DNA of 64,000 nucleotides from Hepsetus odoe (GCA_017165825.1 CM029370.1:30407653-30471652), one strand, 5' to 3'. Shown: positions 44,954 to 56,714, counted from the first letter of the stretch. Numbers and translations are program-made. The notes: generated by a model not told the origin, from the letters alone.

Positions 44954-45739
44954 ATGCAGCAGCAGCGGAGCAACTGCAGCGCGCAGGGCTGGGTCCAGCC
45001 CGGGTCTCCCCGCAGCTCGGCGGTGATGTTCTCGTTGGGGGTTCTGGGGAACGTGGTGGCGCTGGTGCTGCTGGAGGTCCGGCGCCGGAAGCAGAGCGCG
45101 TCGCTGTTCCAGCTGCTGGTGACGGCGCTGGTGCTGACCGACCTGCTGGGCACGGTGTCGCTGAGCCCGCTGGTGATCAGCGCGTACTCGGTCAACCGCT
45201 CGCTGCAGGTCCTGGTCGCCGACGGACGCGCGTGCCACTACTTCGGCTTCGCCATGAGCTTCTTGAGCCTGGCCACGCTGGCCGTGCTGCTGAGCATGGC
45301 CGTGGAGCGCTGGCTGGCCATCGGGCACCCCTACCTGTACGAGCGGCGCGTGAGCATGCGCTGCGGCCGCGCGCTCCTGCCCGCGCTCTACCTGGTGTGC
45401 GCGCTCTTCTGCCTCTTGCCCTTCGTGGACGAGCGCTTCGGCAGGTACGTGCAGTACTGCCCCGGCACCTGGTGCTTCGTGGACCTCGACTCGCCCGAAC
45501 CGGGCCACAAGGCCTTCAAGTACGTGTACGCCTCGTGCCTGCTGATCATGATCGCGTGCACCGTGCTGTGCAACATCTCGGTGGGCGCGCACCTGCTGCG
45601 CATGCACCGCCGGCGCCAGGCCGCCCGCGGCTCCGTCCGCCGGGGACACCGCTCCCTGTCCCTCAGCCGGGAGGTGGAGCACCTGCTGCTGCTGACCTTC
45701 ATGACCGTCGCCTTCGTGATCTGCTCGCTGCCGTTCGTG
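44954..45739 (+). CDS. ptger2: ptger2 exon 1 (TM1-TM6)
   Basis: 262 codons of very GC-rich sequence, ending at donor TTCGTG|GTAAGC in phase 0 right after TM6 (CSLPFV). This is the conserved intron position of prostanoid receptors. The surrounding sequence is CpG-island-like. Confidence 0.94.
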
Positions 45740-48171
45740 GTAAGCGCGCGCTTCCTCACACCTGGAGACATTAAAGCGCCCGTGCGGTCCGCCCGCTTCA
45801 CCTTTTAACTTCAGTGACGTCATCACAAAAAAAAAAAATCAATTTCATGAAGCGTGTCCCATCCGTGTGGAGCCTCAGAGGCGAAAAGAAGTTGCCTAGC
45901 AACCACGAAAAGCGCAGCCAGTGTCATGGTGTTGTATTTGTTTTATAGATTTAAGAAACACTCCTGGGAGTGACGTCACAAAAGGGAAACTCCTAAAGAG
46001 CTGTTTTGAAGTTTAATTGATTGTTAATTAATAAGTTTCAATAGTTCGCAGCATGATCTTCCCCATAATATTATAATTTATTTGAAATAAAACCTCTCGT
46101 TCGTTCGTTCAATGCAGATCAATTAGCGAAGATTAAATAAAGAAAATAATCAAATCAATACGAATAACTTAATCAAAGAGTAAGAACGAAGAGTAAAGTG
46201 TCCTCTTACTCTTTTTGTAAAAGAACCATGCTGTGAATCTTGAGACCGCAGCCTCCAAACGGGGGGAAATGCAAAAAGTAAAAAAAAAAAAGGAGAATGG
46301 AGTGCACAGCCAATCAAAACAGAGCTTGTTTACATTTAATCTTATTTCTCGTCAATTCTTCGTCCTGGTTTTGATGAAACTCTTCTTTGATTCCTTTCAT
46401 TTCTTCTAAAACGATTAGGACCCGTCCTCTGTTAGCACTGCAGGCTTGGTCCCATACGGGCCCTTTAATGAAAACCCCGCCTCCGGACCTTCACCTCAGC
46501 TTCTTCTGAAGCGGCTTCCTCTGAAGTTCTTCTCTGGGACCTTCACGCCAAATGTTCAGTGTTTGGAGAAACGCCGTGAGAGCCGCTGATCTAAGACACA
46601 CTTTAGACCAGACCAAAGTCTGACCCGTTCGGATGTTTGATTTCACCCCCAAGAATGTTCCCTCAACCCCACGTTCCACGAACCGAGGAACCTAAACATT
46701 TACGGAGTTTATAAACAAGCCGAACCCTTGTTTTCTTTAGAAACTGTGTTTAAGGGAGGAGACGCCGTTATTAACTCGTATCTTCCTAGCTGGTGTTTGT
46801 TGGTTTTGGTCATTTCCGCACGAGACACACCTGCTTTTATAGACCAGAGATCAGAGACCAGGGTTCCACTCAGCCAGTTACCAACTCAACCACTCCAAAC
46901 AGGACTAAAAGTTTTGGCACCCCTGCTTTAGGCCAGTCACAGTGCTGTGATTTCTGGACCATTTCACATGTTCATTTTACGGGAAAAGAAGAAAAGTAAC
47001 TGTTAGCGGAGATACGGTTTAATCCAGCTTTGAGGTTTTCTCTCTGTCAGGTCAGCACGTGATGTAAAACGTGTCCAGATTTGCCAAGTGAAGTGAAAAA
47101 ACGGACTAAAACGGGGAAATGTGACCAGGAAGTGACAATATTTCATTCGGGAGGCAGAAATATGTTGAATATCGTCACGTCCCATTACTGGGACTCGGAT
47201 GGGCCTGGATTATTTGATTGGACTGAATTGATTATAAAGTGCATTATGTGTGATTGATGGCCGGAGAGCTTCCTTCCAAAATGCCGTTATAGCATCGAAT
47301 GGCAAACTGTAATTAAACTCTCATTAAACCCAACGGAAAGAGCGTTCTCTCTCTGATGTTGGTGGGAAATGGTGAAAGATCATCTGAAACAAACATGGCC
47401 TTCAGTGCATTTGCTGAACACAGCTTTCTCAGGATCTCATGATGTGATGACACAAGCTGCAGCTCTTCAGACAAACAGCGTCATGAGTTGCGTAACCGGA
47501 GCAGTTCTTTTCGAGTGACGTGTCGTGTCTCTGGTGTTAATCTTCTGTGTAATCCTGGCTCATTTTTACACTAATTCACTCCGTTTCCAGCCTATAGCCA
47601 CTTTATTAGAAACACACGCCGTATGTCCTCCCACTGGCCAGATAATTAGAAACATCCGGCATGTGCTACCCTTCAATGGCCACTTTGTCAGAAACACCAG
47701 CCTTGCGTTTCTACTCACTGGCCACTTTATTAGAAACACCTGCCCTGTGGTATCCTTCAGTGGCCACTTTATTAGAAACACTAGCCTGTGGGGGTGCCCT
47801 CACTGGCCACTTTATTATAAACACACTTTGGAGGTCCACTCAATGGCCACTTTATTAGAAACAACCAACTGGTGCCATCCTTTGCTGGCCACTTTATTGG
47901 AAACATCAGCCTTGTGTTTCTACTAACTGGCCAATTTATTAGAAACACACTTTGTATGTTCTGCCACTGGCCTGAATATTAGAAATGCCTACCATGTGGT
48001 ATCCTTCAATGGCCATTTTATTAGAAACACTAGCCTGGGGGGGCCCTCATTGGCCACTTTATTGGAAACACCAGCCTCGCAGTGTCCTTTGCTGGCCTCT
48101 GTATCAGAAATGCTTATATTGTTGGTAATATTTATGGTGCCCTGGGTGTGTGTGCATGTGTGTGGGCATGC

Positions 48172-48243
<72 letters not shown>

Positions 48244-48684
48244 TATATGTGTGTTTTTGACACTGTTGTTTTGTCATTGTTCACTGGCTAAAGTGTTTAG
48301 GGTGCTTCTAGGACGTGATATGGGACTCATTACTGCATCAGTGTGTCCTCAGAGCCCGGACCTGCTGCTCGATTCTCCACTTTCTCAAATGCTAGAGTAA
48401 AGAGGAACACACACCTGGCCACTTTATTAGAAACATGGCCGGTTTTATGGGCTAATAGAAATGAGGTTTATATATAAATATTAAACTCACTAAATAGCCC
48501 AGTAGATAGGTTTAGACGCTGTTTAAATGAAAAAATTAGCTAATGAGCATTTTATCTTTCTTCTTTATATCCAGATTCATCATACAGAATAAAATATAAT
48601 CCATAACATTTATCATGTATATTGTTTATTGACTCAGTTGTCATAATAGTTCTTTTTAAAATGATAGAAGTAATTTTTTTATTA

Positions 48685-48736
<52 letters not shown>

Positions 48737-49366
48737 CCTGTCCAGGGTGCGTCCCCCGTCCTTCGCCCTGTGTGCGCTGGGTTGGACTCCAGCACTCCCC
48801 CGCAACCCTGTTTGGGACAAGCGGCAGAAAATGGATGGATGGATGGATGGATGGATATATATATATGTATATTCACACACACTCATTTACTCATAACAGC
48901 ACCTCAGTTTCAGAACATATCATGAAATGTAATTCAGGAAATGCAGATGAATATTAGATTTTTCCCAAAGAACAATCCACCATCAAAAACTTCATGCAGC
49001 CGTAATTAAGATTTGTAATTGAATTACTGTAAGAAAAGTGTTTTAAACAGTCTAATTTTCTCTGAAATAGGAGAACCGTTCTGTATCTTCTTGTCTGGGA
49101 ACTCATACAGTACCGTGGTCTTGTTCTCTCCTCAGATCCGTGTGTACATGACGACAGAAAGACGTGATACCGATCTCACGGCTCTGCTGATGCTCTCCAT
49201 GAATCCCATCATCGATCCCTGGGTCTACATCATCCTCAGCCCCCCGGTGCCTAGCCTGATCTGGGGAAAGTTGTGTAAGGCCTCCGTTTCCACTGAGGGA
49301 AAGACAAAAACACATATACAGTCCCAGTCCCGTCCATCCAACACAACCATAGAGCTGCAGAAATGA
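44954..49366 (+). CDS. ptger2: prostaglandin E2 receptor EP2-type GPCR (two exons)
   Basis: Rhodopsin-like prostanoid receptor of 338 residues; family members signal from the plasma membrane, EP2 through Gs. Exon 1 (1-262) carries TM1-TM6; exon 2 (263-338) carries TM7 and the tail. Diagnostic blocks: SSAVMFSLGVLGNVVAL (TM1), LTDLLGTVSLSPLV (TM2), ERWLAIGHPYLYERRVS (TM3/ICL2, ERW for DRY), YVQYCPGTWCF (ECL2), SLPFV and NPIIDPWVYI (TM7). C94 and C174 are placed for the usual disulfide; N7 and N81 are sequons. The block pattern is nearer EP2 than DP1. Oddity: the TM7 Arg of the family (ALRFLS in human EP2) is Leu280 here (ALLMLS). Start: ATG at 44954 aligns with family N-termini; the in-frame ATG at 44744 would add 70 unlikely residues. 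Human EP2 is 358 aa. Confidence 0.93.
45809..47580. other. ptger2 intron, proximal part, nothing recognised
   Basis: Low-GC non-coding sequence; short ORFs without homology. No tandem repeat seen. Confidence 0.45.
47590..48440. repeat. minisatellite TGGCCACTTTATTAGAAACA, ptger2 intron
   Basis: About 13 units, spaced roughly 41 bp, from 47590 to 48110, plus one isolated unit near 48416. The core is well kept and the spacer between cores varies. Confidence 0.9.
48174..48242. repeat. TG microsatellite, ptger2 intron
   Basis: About 34 TG units inside the minisatellite field. Confidence 0.95.
48688..48860 (+). mobile_element. AT microsatellite and GGAT-tailed repeat (family D), ptger2 intron
   Basis: (AT)22, then GACCTGTCCAGGGTGCGTCC, GCGCTGGGTTGGACTCCAGC, GGGACAAGCGGCAGAAAATG and (GGAT)n. 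Related copies at 52955-53020 and 58930-59048. Confidence 0.75.
49136..49366 (+). CDS. ptger2: ptger2 exon 2 (TM7 and C-terminal tail)
   Basis: 77 codons including TGA. Acceptor TTCTCTCCTCAG|ATC in phase 0. It begins IRVYMTTERRDTDLTALLML and continues into SMNPIIDPWVYIILSPPV. The tail is short, Ser/Thr-rich and has an NTT sequon-like site near the end. Confidence 0.93.
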   Translation: MRVYMTTERRDTDLTALLMLSMNPIIDPWVYIILSPPVPSLIWGKLCKASVSTEGKTKTHIQSQSRPSNTTIELQK

Positions 49367-49439
49367 AAGCTGAGCCACTGTGGAGAGAAGCACTCAGAGC
49401 TGAACCTTCACGAGGGATCTCCAGGGCAGAGAAAAAGAC

Positions 49440-50360
49440 CTTCGACAGGATTATCTACAGGAAAGTCTACAGACACAGGTCACCTTCAGGACATCCTGGT
49501 TACAGTAGTTGTGTACCAGAATGTCTACAGAATAGTCTGTAGGACCATCTGCATGAAGGTCTGCAGGATTGCCTAAAGACCCAACCTTCAGCAGGACAGT
49601 CTACAGGATTATCCATGGGACTGTCTAGAGGATTGGCTACAGGACTGTCTACAGAACTGGATCATCTGTGAGATTGTCTCTCTGACCATCTACATGACTG
49701 TCAACAGAATTGTCTACAGGACCAATATATAGGTCCCATGCAGCTGTTGAACCATCTACAAAACATCTGTAGGAAAGAAAACCAGTCTATCAGGACTGTC
49801 TATAGGAATAGCCACATGACCCTGACTATCTTTAGGGCAATCTACAGAACCTTCTGAAGGACAGGATCATCTGTGGGATCGCCTGCCAGACCGTCCACAG
49901 AACAGCCAAGAGGATCACCCATAGGAATGTCTATAGAATTTAATCTACAGACCCTTCTGAAGGACATAAAGCCAGAGATCGTCTACCCTACCATCTATGG
50001 GATTGTCTTCTAGGCCATCTACAGGACTGCCTAGAGGATCATCTAGACCTGTATCTACAGCATGTTCTACAGGACCATCTATAGAACCATATTCAGGACC
50101 TGACTGACCATCTACAGAACCTTATGAAGGACAGCATTATCTGTGGGATTGTCTTTCTGTAGACATGACTACAGGAATGTTTACAGGACCATCTACAGGA
50201 TCATCCACAGGATCAGGACCTACAGAGGCTTCTGAAGGACAGAAAGCCAGGGATTGTCTACCACATCATCTACAGCACTGTGGACACTTCAGATCCACAG
50301 GAGCATTTACAGGGCAGTACGGAGTTCCATCCATATGACGGTCTGCAGGACAGTCAGCTG
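49440..50360. repeat. degenerate CTACAGGA repeat downstream of ptger2
   Basis: Dozens of loosely spaced TCTACAGGAC/TCATCTACAGGA blocks with an approximate 20-25-bp period, starting 75 bp after the receptor stop codon, so possibly in its 3' UTR. No AATAAA is seen between the stop and the end of this block. Confidence 0.75.
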
Positions 50361-50659
50361 GACTGTCCATAGACTCTTACTGCAGGACAACCTACACATC
50401 TGGTTCAACCATTTGTTGAGTTTAAGGAGTTTGAGCAGAGAAATAAGCAAACTATGCTGGACAGCAGCTATCCAGAACCAGTGCTGTTCATCCCTGATCT
50501 GCAGGACCTTCAGCAAGACTGCAGGACGAGCTGAGGTTTTCTGTTTCAGATAATTACCGCGTTGAACAGCGATCGTTTCACTCGGATTGTTTGCACTATT
50601 GTCACTGGATTCATTTTCCCAGAGGATTCTGGGCAATATGTCCAGCATGTCCAGATAAA

Positions 50660-52100
50660 ATAATTCTGTGTAAACTCTTCAAATTTCCCCAGAAAAGTTT
50701 GCAATGAAAGCATTGCCGATGACATTAAACATCACAGTGTATTATACTGAAGCCATATATCAAATATTTAAAACCCATAACAGCTAATGCAACAGAGTGG
50801 ATAGCATCGTGGATAAAACGAGTCGCACACGGAAGAGTGAAGGTCTGTAAAGGGCAGTAAAATCACTTTTATTCCCAGGAGTCTTCACAAATATCAGCTC
50901 AAAATGGGGAAAACTAACTGTCATTTATATGTGGATTATTTATGTGGATGTTATCAGTCCAGAAAATCTCTCAGTTTAGACTGTCAAAATCACTCCTCAG
51001 AAGATTCACACTGGATTAAAATCCCTCCACTGTTACCAAACGATAAAACACTACACACTAAGAATTCTTACGGGGTTAAAATCACGCCATAATTACTACT
51101 GACCGGCTGTAAAAAGTGGCCAAACTGAAGATTCACATTCATATCTAAAGTGTTACTGTCAGACTGTAAAAATACACACTGCAGGGATTCAAATCGATTC
51201 AAAACCATTGTTGTTCGACTGTAAAACTATATTCCAGATTCATACTGGATTAAAATCAGTTCGCAGTTATTACTGTAAGTCAGACTGTAAAAACTACACA
51301 GCGGCGGCTGATTGGGTTCGTACGGGATTAAAATGAACAGTCTTGTCTGTGTTTAAAGAAACTTCCCAGTTTAAACTAATCCAGCCTCAGCAGCGCCGCA
51401 GGGCGCGAGAACAGTGGCTAATAATGAGACAAAGTAACGACTGCAGCTGTTTATTTTTGTAAAATGTGAAGCGATTTTATTTATTTCGGTCTTATTTATG
51501 AGGTAACTACGGGTAACCGTATCGCCGGTTAATTGGCTGATGATCGGCTAAGTGGAAACCGCAGTGACGACTGTGAGATTGTTGACTGAATGATGCGATT
51601 TGTTCCTATTTGCACTGCAAATCATTTACAGATCAGCTTCACTGACTCGCCAGGACGTGGTAAACCAGAGCTGTGGGTGTTTACAGGCACAAATAAGATT
51701 CATCCGGACGTCGTGTCTGAGAGGTTCTGTCTGATTGATATTGATTCCTGTTAAACGCAATATCATTAAATACCTTGAGCGTCGTTGGCTGCTGCTCTGA
51801 TCTGTGTCCTTTTATTGTCTTCAGTGTCGTTCAGTTGCATTAAATGATGATTAAAGGGCCGATATCCAGGGTCGGGTTATTGTGAGAGTGCAGTGAGCCG
51901 AGCTATCGCTTCCTGTACTTTTAACAGCTTTGAACTTTTTAGATGGTCCATGAGCTTTCAGGCACTTTTGGGTGAGCCGGAAGGATTTTCGTGTCTCTTT
52001 TAGTTTTTATTTTATGCTGGATGAAAGACGCGTAAATCACGTCCTGTAAAATATTAATGTTCAAATTACAGAAACTCAGATCCAACATAAAACCAACTTC
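50660..52100. other. no gene recognised
   Basis: Unique-looking sequence; no coding, RNA or tandem-repeat signal. Confidence 0.45.
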
Positions 52101-52107
52101 ACCAAAC

Positions 52108-52203
52108 AGACAGACAGACAGACAGACAGATAGATAGATAGATAGATAGATCGATAGACAGATAGATAGATAGACAGACAGACAGACACAGAGTGCGATA
52201 GAG

Positions 52204-52234
<31 letters not shown>

Positions 52235-52248
52235 CAGACACAGAGTGC

Positions 52249-52300
<52 letters not shown>

Positions 52301-52319
52301 CAGAGTGCGAAAGATAGAG

Positions 52320-52356
<37 letters not shown>

Positions 52357-52364
52357 CAGAGTGC

Positions 52365-52398
<34 letters not shown>

Positions 52399-52410
52399 GA
52401 GATAGATAGG
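52108..52410. repeat. GATA/GACA array with higher-order period
   Basis: (GATA)n and (GACA)n blocks separated by four ACAGAGTGCGATAGA-type markers, giving a rough 60-70-bp super-unit. Confidence 0.92.
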
Positions 52411-52910
52411 TGTGGAAGAGACCTGAAGCAGAGAATGCAGGTTGGAATGGGTGGAGACCGTTATACGGGTTGGAGACGGTAGTGAGACCAGCTATGTTAT
52501 ACAGCTTGTCATTGGTGATGAAAAGACAGGCAGTGGAGCTGGAGGTGTCTGAGTTAAAGATGGTGAGAATTGTGTCAGGAGGGACAAGGATGGACAGAAT
52601 TAAGGACAAGTGTATGAGAGGGACAGCTCAGGTTGGACAATATTGCTTTACCTTCTGCTCTGTAAAGTGACCCTGGGTTCGAGAATGGCACTATATAAAT
52701 AAAAATGATGATTATTATTATTACTATTATTAATTTGGAGACAAAGTGAGAGGTGAGACTGTTGGTTGGAGGTGTCCAGAGGAGAGACGAGTATATCAGG
52801 AGGAGGATGTTGAGGATGAAGCTGCCAGGAAAGAGGAGAAGAGGAAGAACAAAGAGGAGGTTTATGGACGTGCTGAGAGAGGACATGCAGAGGACAGGAG
52901 AAGATAAGAA
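52410..52910 (+). mobile_element. non-LTR retrotransposon fragment with nested insert
   Basis: ELEVSELKMV, RMDRIKDKCMRGTAQVGQ, then an interruption (52640-52735), then resumption with TTTGGAGACAAAGTGAGA and the 3' ORF end. Confidence 0.8.
52640..52735 (+). mobile_element. nested SINE/LINE tail insertion
   Basis: CTGTAAAGTGACCCTGGGTT, GGCACTATATAAATAAAAAT and an ATT repeat: a widely seen fish retroposon tail, splitting the element at 52410-52910. Confidence 0.7.
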
Positions 52911-52954
52911 CTGATTACACAAAAAGTGAATTAAAAGTTTTATTTTCCCGATTT

Positions 52955-53020
52955 CTGTGTGCGCTGGGTTGGACACCAGCACTCCCCCGTGACCCCGTTT
53001 GGGACAAGCGGCAGATAATG
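52955..53020 (+). mobile_element. family D fragment
   Basis: GTGCGCTGGGTTGGACACCA and GTTTGGGACAAGCGGCAGAT. Confidence 0.65.
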
Positions 53021-53544
53021 GATAATAATTTTATTTCATTTTATTCAATTTATTTTCAATCCTTCAGTCAAAACGTTACTTCAGCAGTTCGTTTATTAAA
53101 CTCTTGAATGAAAAAAGTGTGAAGAATGAGGTTCTCCTCCCACTTCTGGGGAAGATACAGATCTAGAGCTCCTGCGTGTCGCACAGCTGTGTCTCTTCAG
53201 TGTCAATGAGGTTTTTAACAGCAGCTGTAAAATTTGCCCTTTTGTATAAAACTGCATTAAAAGTGATTTTAGGAAAACCTGCTGTAAACTGGAAACTATT
53301 CCTGACCTGCAGATGGATCTGGAATCACGGCTAATGTCAGCGAGGAATCAGCCTGCGCTCCGTCTGATGGGCTGGAAACTATTTTTGTCTCGAATTAATG
53401 GCAGAAAGGTTTTATTGGGAGGTGTTGATGTTGCACAGATGTTTTTAAACAGGAAAGAAAAGCGTATAAAACTGAAACCCCAGAAAACAGTTTCCTGCCA
53501 AAACAGAGCCTGTAGAGACGGTCAGTCCATTACTGCTCCATCAG

Positions 53545-53782
53545 TGACCAAAACCGGCCCAGTGTTTCGGGGCTTCAGGGTCGGTAGGTCACGGGTTCGA
53601 ATCCCAGACCAGTAGGTTGTCCTGAGGTTCCCTTGATCAAGGTACCATCCCCAGCACTGCTCCCCAGGTGACGGGAATGTCTGCCCCCTGCTGGATGGTG
53701 TGTGTGTTAAATACAGAGGATGTGCTCGGTTGTGGTTCACTGTGCTCATGATGACAGTCACTTTCACTTTCACTTTCAGCGA
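53545..53782 (+). mobile_element. SINE family A
   Basis: B-box GGGTTCGAATCCC, CCAGACCAGTAGGTTGTCCT and an end at CACTTTCACTTTCACTTTC; head degraded. Confidence 0.82.
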
Positions 53783-53881
53783 CGTCATGTCCCCAGAAAT
53801 GCTTCTGCTTGGAGCAGGTTCAGCATCAACTTCAAGAACTCCATGGGAACCTATCTAGCTTTAATGAAACTAATACCACTT

Positions 53882-54225
53882 CCTTCACTCATTTTCTGAG
53901 CTGCTTGTCCTGATTAGGGCCGTGAGCGAAAGGTGGGGACACCCTGGACAGATGAAAGTGAAAGTGACTGTTCTCGTCATTGTGAAACAACCAAATTACA
54001 TCTCTGCTTTTCTGCTTTTCACACACACCGTGCAGCAGGGGGCAGCTATTGAAAGCACCCGGGGAGCAGTGATGGGGACGGTATCTTAGAGCAACCTTCA
54101 GAACCCTTGATCTTCTGATCCTGGGGCCAACTCCCTAACCACCAGGCCACGTGGTGCCCCCAGTCCGTCACAGGACACACACACACACACACACACACCC
54201 CACATCAGCATTTCCAATAATACGT
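53882..54225. mobile_element. family C repeat split by a SINE
   Basis: TTTTCTGAGCTGCTTGTCCT up to ACCCTGGACAG, then a minus-strand SINE, then CAGTCCGTCACAGGACACAC and CAGCATTTCCAAT. The SINE insertion is younger than the host repeat. Confidence 0.7.
53956..54160 (-). mobile_element. SINE family A nested in family C
   Basis: ATGAAAGTGAAAGTGACTGT to AACCACCAGGCCACGTGGTG, minus strand. Confidence 0.82.
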
Positions 54226-54824
54226 TCTAGTGTATCTAGTGTTAAAGTAATACAGTTAATAAATGTGGAATAAAAGTGGATTCCATACAATAAAGTGTTT
54301 ATATTCTTTTTAGCCATCGACACAATTAACTTTGACACCTTGAATTAGAACACTTGGAAACGTGTTTGAAAGTTTTTCGATTTATAAACGGTTCGTAATA
54401 AAGAGGTGCTGCTGTGGACAGGACAGACGACCATGAGCAGAGACAGAAGCGAGAGAAACAAGACATCTTTTTTAGACGCCTTCATGCAACGGACCGGGAG
54501 ATCTGACAGAGTCTAGAACCGTTTCTTTCCTTTGAGTTTTGCTTGGTGGCAGACTGCTGTGGTCTGCAGCACCACATTTATAACATCTTGATTGGATTAG
54601 AGGTCACATGTTCTTTGCTGGTTTAGCCTGGCATCCAGAAAACCACTCGAGCTGTTTATAAAGAGCACAGTCTGAAAAAGAAAAGTCTCTCAATCTTCTC
54701 GCTCTTAAGCGAGGGATACACTTAAGAGTCAGAGTTTATACGAATGAATTCCATCCCAGACAGGCTGGATTTGTGCACTGGTCTGACTGGGTTATTGAGG
54801 GGAATTTTCATCTCCTGATGGCAG

Positions 54825-55010
54825 CGGCGACTTAGTGGTTTTGTACTTGGACTCGACCAGAAGGTCACAGGTTCAAATCTCACCTCCAGCACCACCACTG
54901 GGTTCCTGAGCAAAACCCTGAACCCCATAGCTGCTCCAGCTGTCCCTGAAATCAGGAAATGGAAAGTCGCTCTGGATGAGAGTGTCTGCTGAATGCAGTA
55001 ACGTGAATGT
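54825..55010 (+). mobile_element. SINE family B
   Basis: GGCAGCGGCGACTTAGTGGT, GGTTCAAATCTCACCTCCAG and GTCGCTCTGGATGAGAGTGT tail. It continues directly into a family A piece. Confidence 0.8.
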
Positions 55011-55165
55011 AAGGTCTTGGGTTCGAGCCCCGGACCAGCACCCTGAGGTTCCTTTGAGCAGGTTGCTTCCCCGACACTGCTCCTGGTGTGTGTCTACACT
55101 GCTGGTGTATGGACGGGTTAAATACAGAGGACGAGTTCACTGCTCACAGCACAAGAGTTCATATG
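55011..55165 (+). mobile_element. SINE family A fragment fused behind family B
   Basis: GGTCTTGGGTTCGAGCCCCG, then CCTGAGGTTCCTTTGAGCAG and GGTTAAATACAGAGGACGAG. Confidence 0.7.
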
Positions 55166-55479
55166 AAGTCCATTTGCTGCTCAAACAGTAGCATCTGTGC
55201 CCTGGGCACTCAAAGAATCTGTTTATCCTGCTCTAATTGGACATCTGGGGCAGGACAAGCGCTCCTTATAAGGCAGAGGAGCCGAACATCTCTCTTCTGT
55301 CTGCCCAGACCCTGCAGCCTGCAAGCACACAGATCAGGACGACAGTCAGTGAGATGGAGGTCCAGCCTGAACCAGAAAACGCAGTGTAATCCACATCTTC
55401 TCGCCAACATCAACCGTCTTCAGCGTCCTTTTCACTGAGACGCTGTGTGGGGTCGGGGGACGGAGGCTGAAGTAAAATT

Positions 55480-56460
55480 AGTAAAAAGTGTAAAATTAGT
55501 TAAAAGTGCGAAATGTACAAACTGGTCAGATGTAAAGTGGTCAAATTAGTGTCGGAGTAAATCTGCTAAATTAAAACAGTTAATTCAGCAATTAAAATTG
55601 TGAGTTAAATCACAAGTTCTAAAATAGTAAAACTGTAAAAAGGGATGAATAGATGAAAAGCTATAAAATGGTAAAACTGTAAAATTGTAAAATCGTTTTT
55701 AGTAAAACAATAGAAGAATTTCAAACTCTAAAGGGGATTAACTGTGAAGTGGTTTACCAATAAAACTGTAACATGATAAAACTGTAAAGTTGTAAAACAG
55801 TAAAAGTGTAAAATGTACCGCTATGAACCAGATTAAACAAAATTTAATTAGTAAAGTGGTAGAATTGTTAAACAAACTACAAGATAAACTAAAAAATGGT
55901 AAAACTGATGAATAATAAAACTGTAAAGCTGTAAAATTGTGAAACCATTACAAATCTATGAATCTGGTAATTGCAGATTGGAAACAATAGAGTATAGGTA
56001 GAGAACAGGTAGAACAGTAAAGATGGAAAATGGTAAAATTGTCAAGCTGTAAAATGTTAAAATGGTAAAACTGTAAAGTTGCTAAATTGTAAAACTCTGA
56101 ACCAGGTTAAAGGGTGCAAAGTAAAGAGATAGAATGTAATTTATCTGAAAAGGGGTTAAAGTGTAAAACTGTTTTATAATAAAGCTGTAAAACCTAGAAA
56201 TCCGGTCAAATTGCAAAATGGAACAAAATGTAAAGTAGAAGAACAATAAAAATGGAAACTGGTCAAACCTAAAGTTTATTTGACGTCACTGCTGTCATCC
56301 AGGTAAAACTAAAAAAGGAAAAGTGTGAAACCTCTAAGTGGTGTAAATGTAAAGTTGTGAAAGGGTAAAACTGTAAAGTGATAAAACTGTAAAGTGGTAA
56401 AATGGTAAAGCTGTCAAGCTGAAGTTGTCCAACTGCAAAACAGTAAAATCCTTCAGTGAT
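55480..56460. repeat. degenerate TAAAACTGTAAA repeat
   Basis: Almost 1 kb of AAACTGTAAAATGGTAAA-type blocks with an 8-12-bp irregular period; strongly A-rich on the plus strand. Confidence 0.85.
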
Positions 56461-56714
56461 GTTTCAGGAACAGCCGAGTTATTATAAGATTATAAACGTT
56501 TAAAATGAGAAACTCTGTTGCATGAAATCGCAGACTTTGAAGTCACAAAGATGAAAGTGATTGTTAAACATTAAACAAAAAATGAAACAAAATAAACCCT
56601 TTTTTGTCTGTTAGTGAAACATCTGGCGATCTTCTGCACAGTTCATCCAAAAAATGTTCTTCATGCAGTTTTAAAGATTTGTGAGTGTGTGTGTGTATTT
56701 TGCAATACTGATCT

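Larger units (their letters stand above)
44860..45790. other. CpG island over ptger2 exon 1
   Basis: Dense CG dinucleotides and markedly higher GC than the flanks from the upstream GC boxes to just past the exon-1 donor. No other stretch of similar length in the window looks like this. Confidence 0.75.

Noticed and set aside
44852..45826. 324-codon minus-strand ORF antisense to ptger2 exon 1, and a 286-codon plus-strand ORF in another frame
   Set aside because: Shadows of the GC-rich receptor exon; composition-driven (Gln/His/Ala or Arg/Ala/Gly rich) without homology.
51939..52609. Minus-strand ORFs of SIYLSIYLS type
   Set aside because: Translation of GATA/GACA microsatellite.
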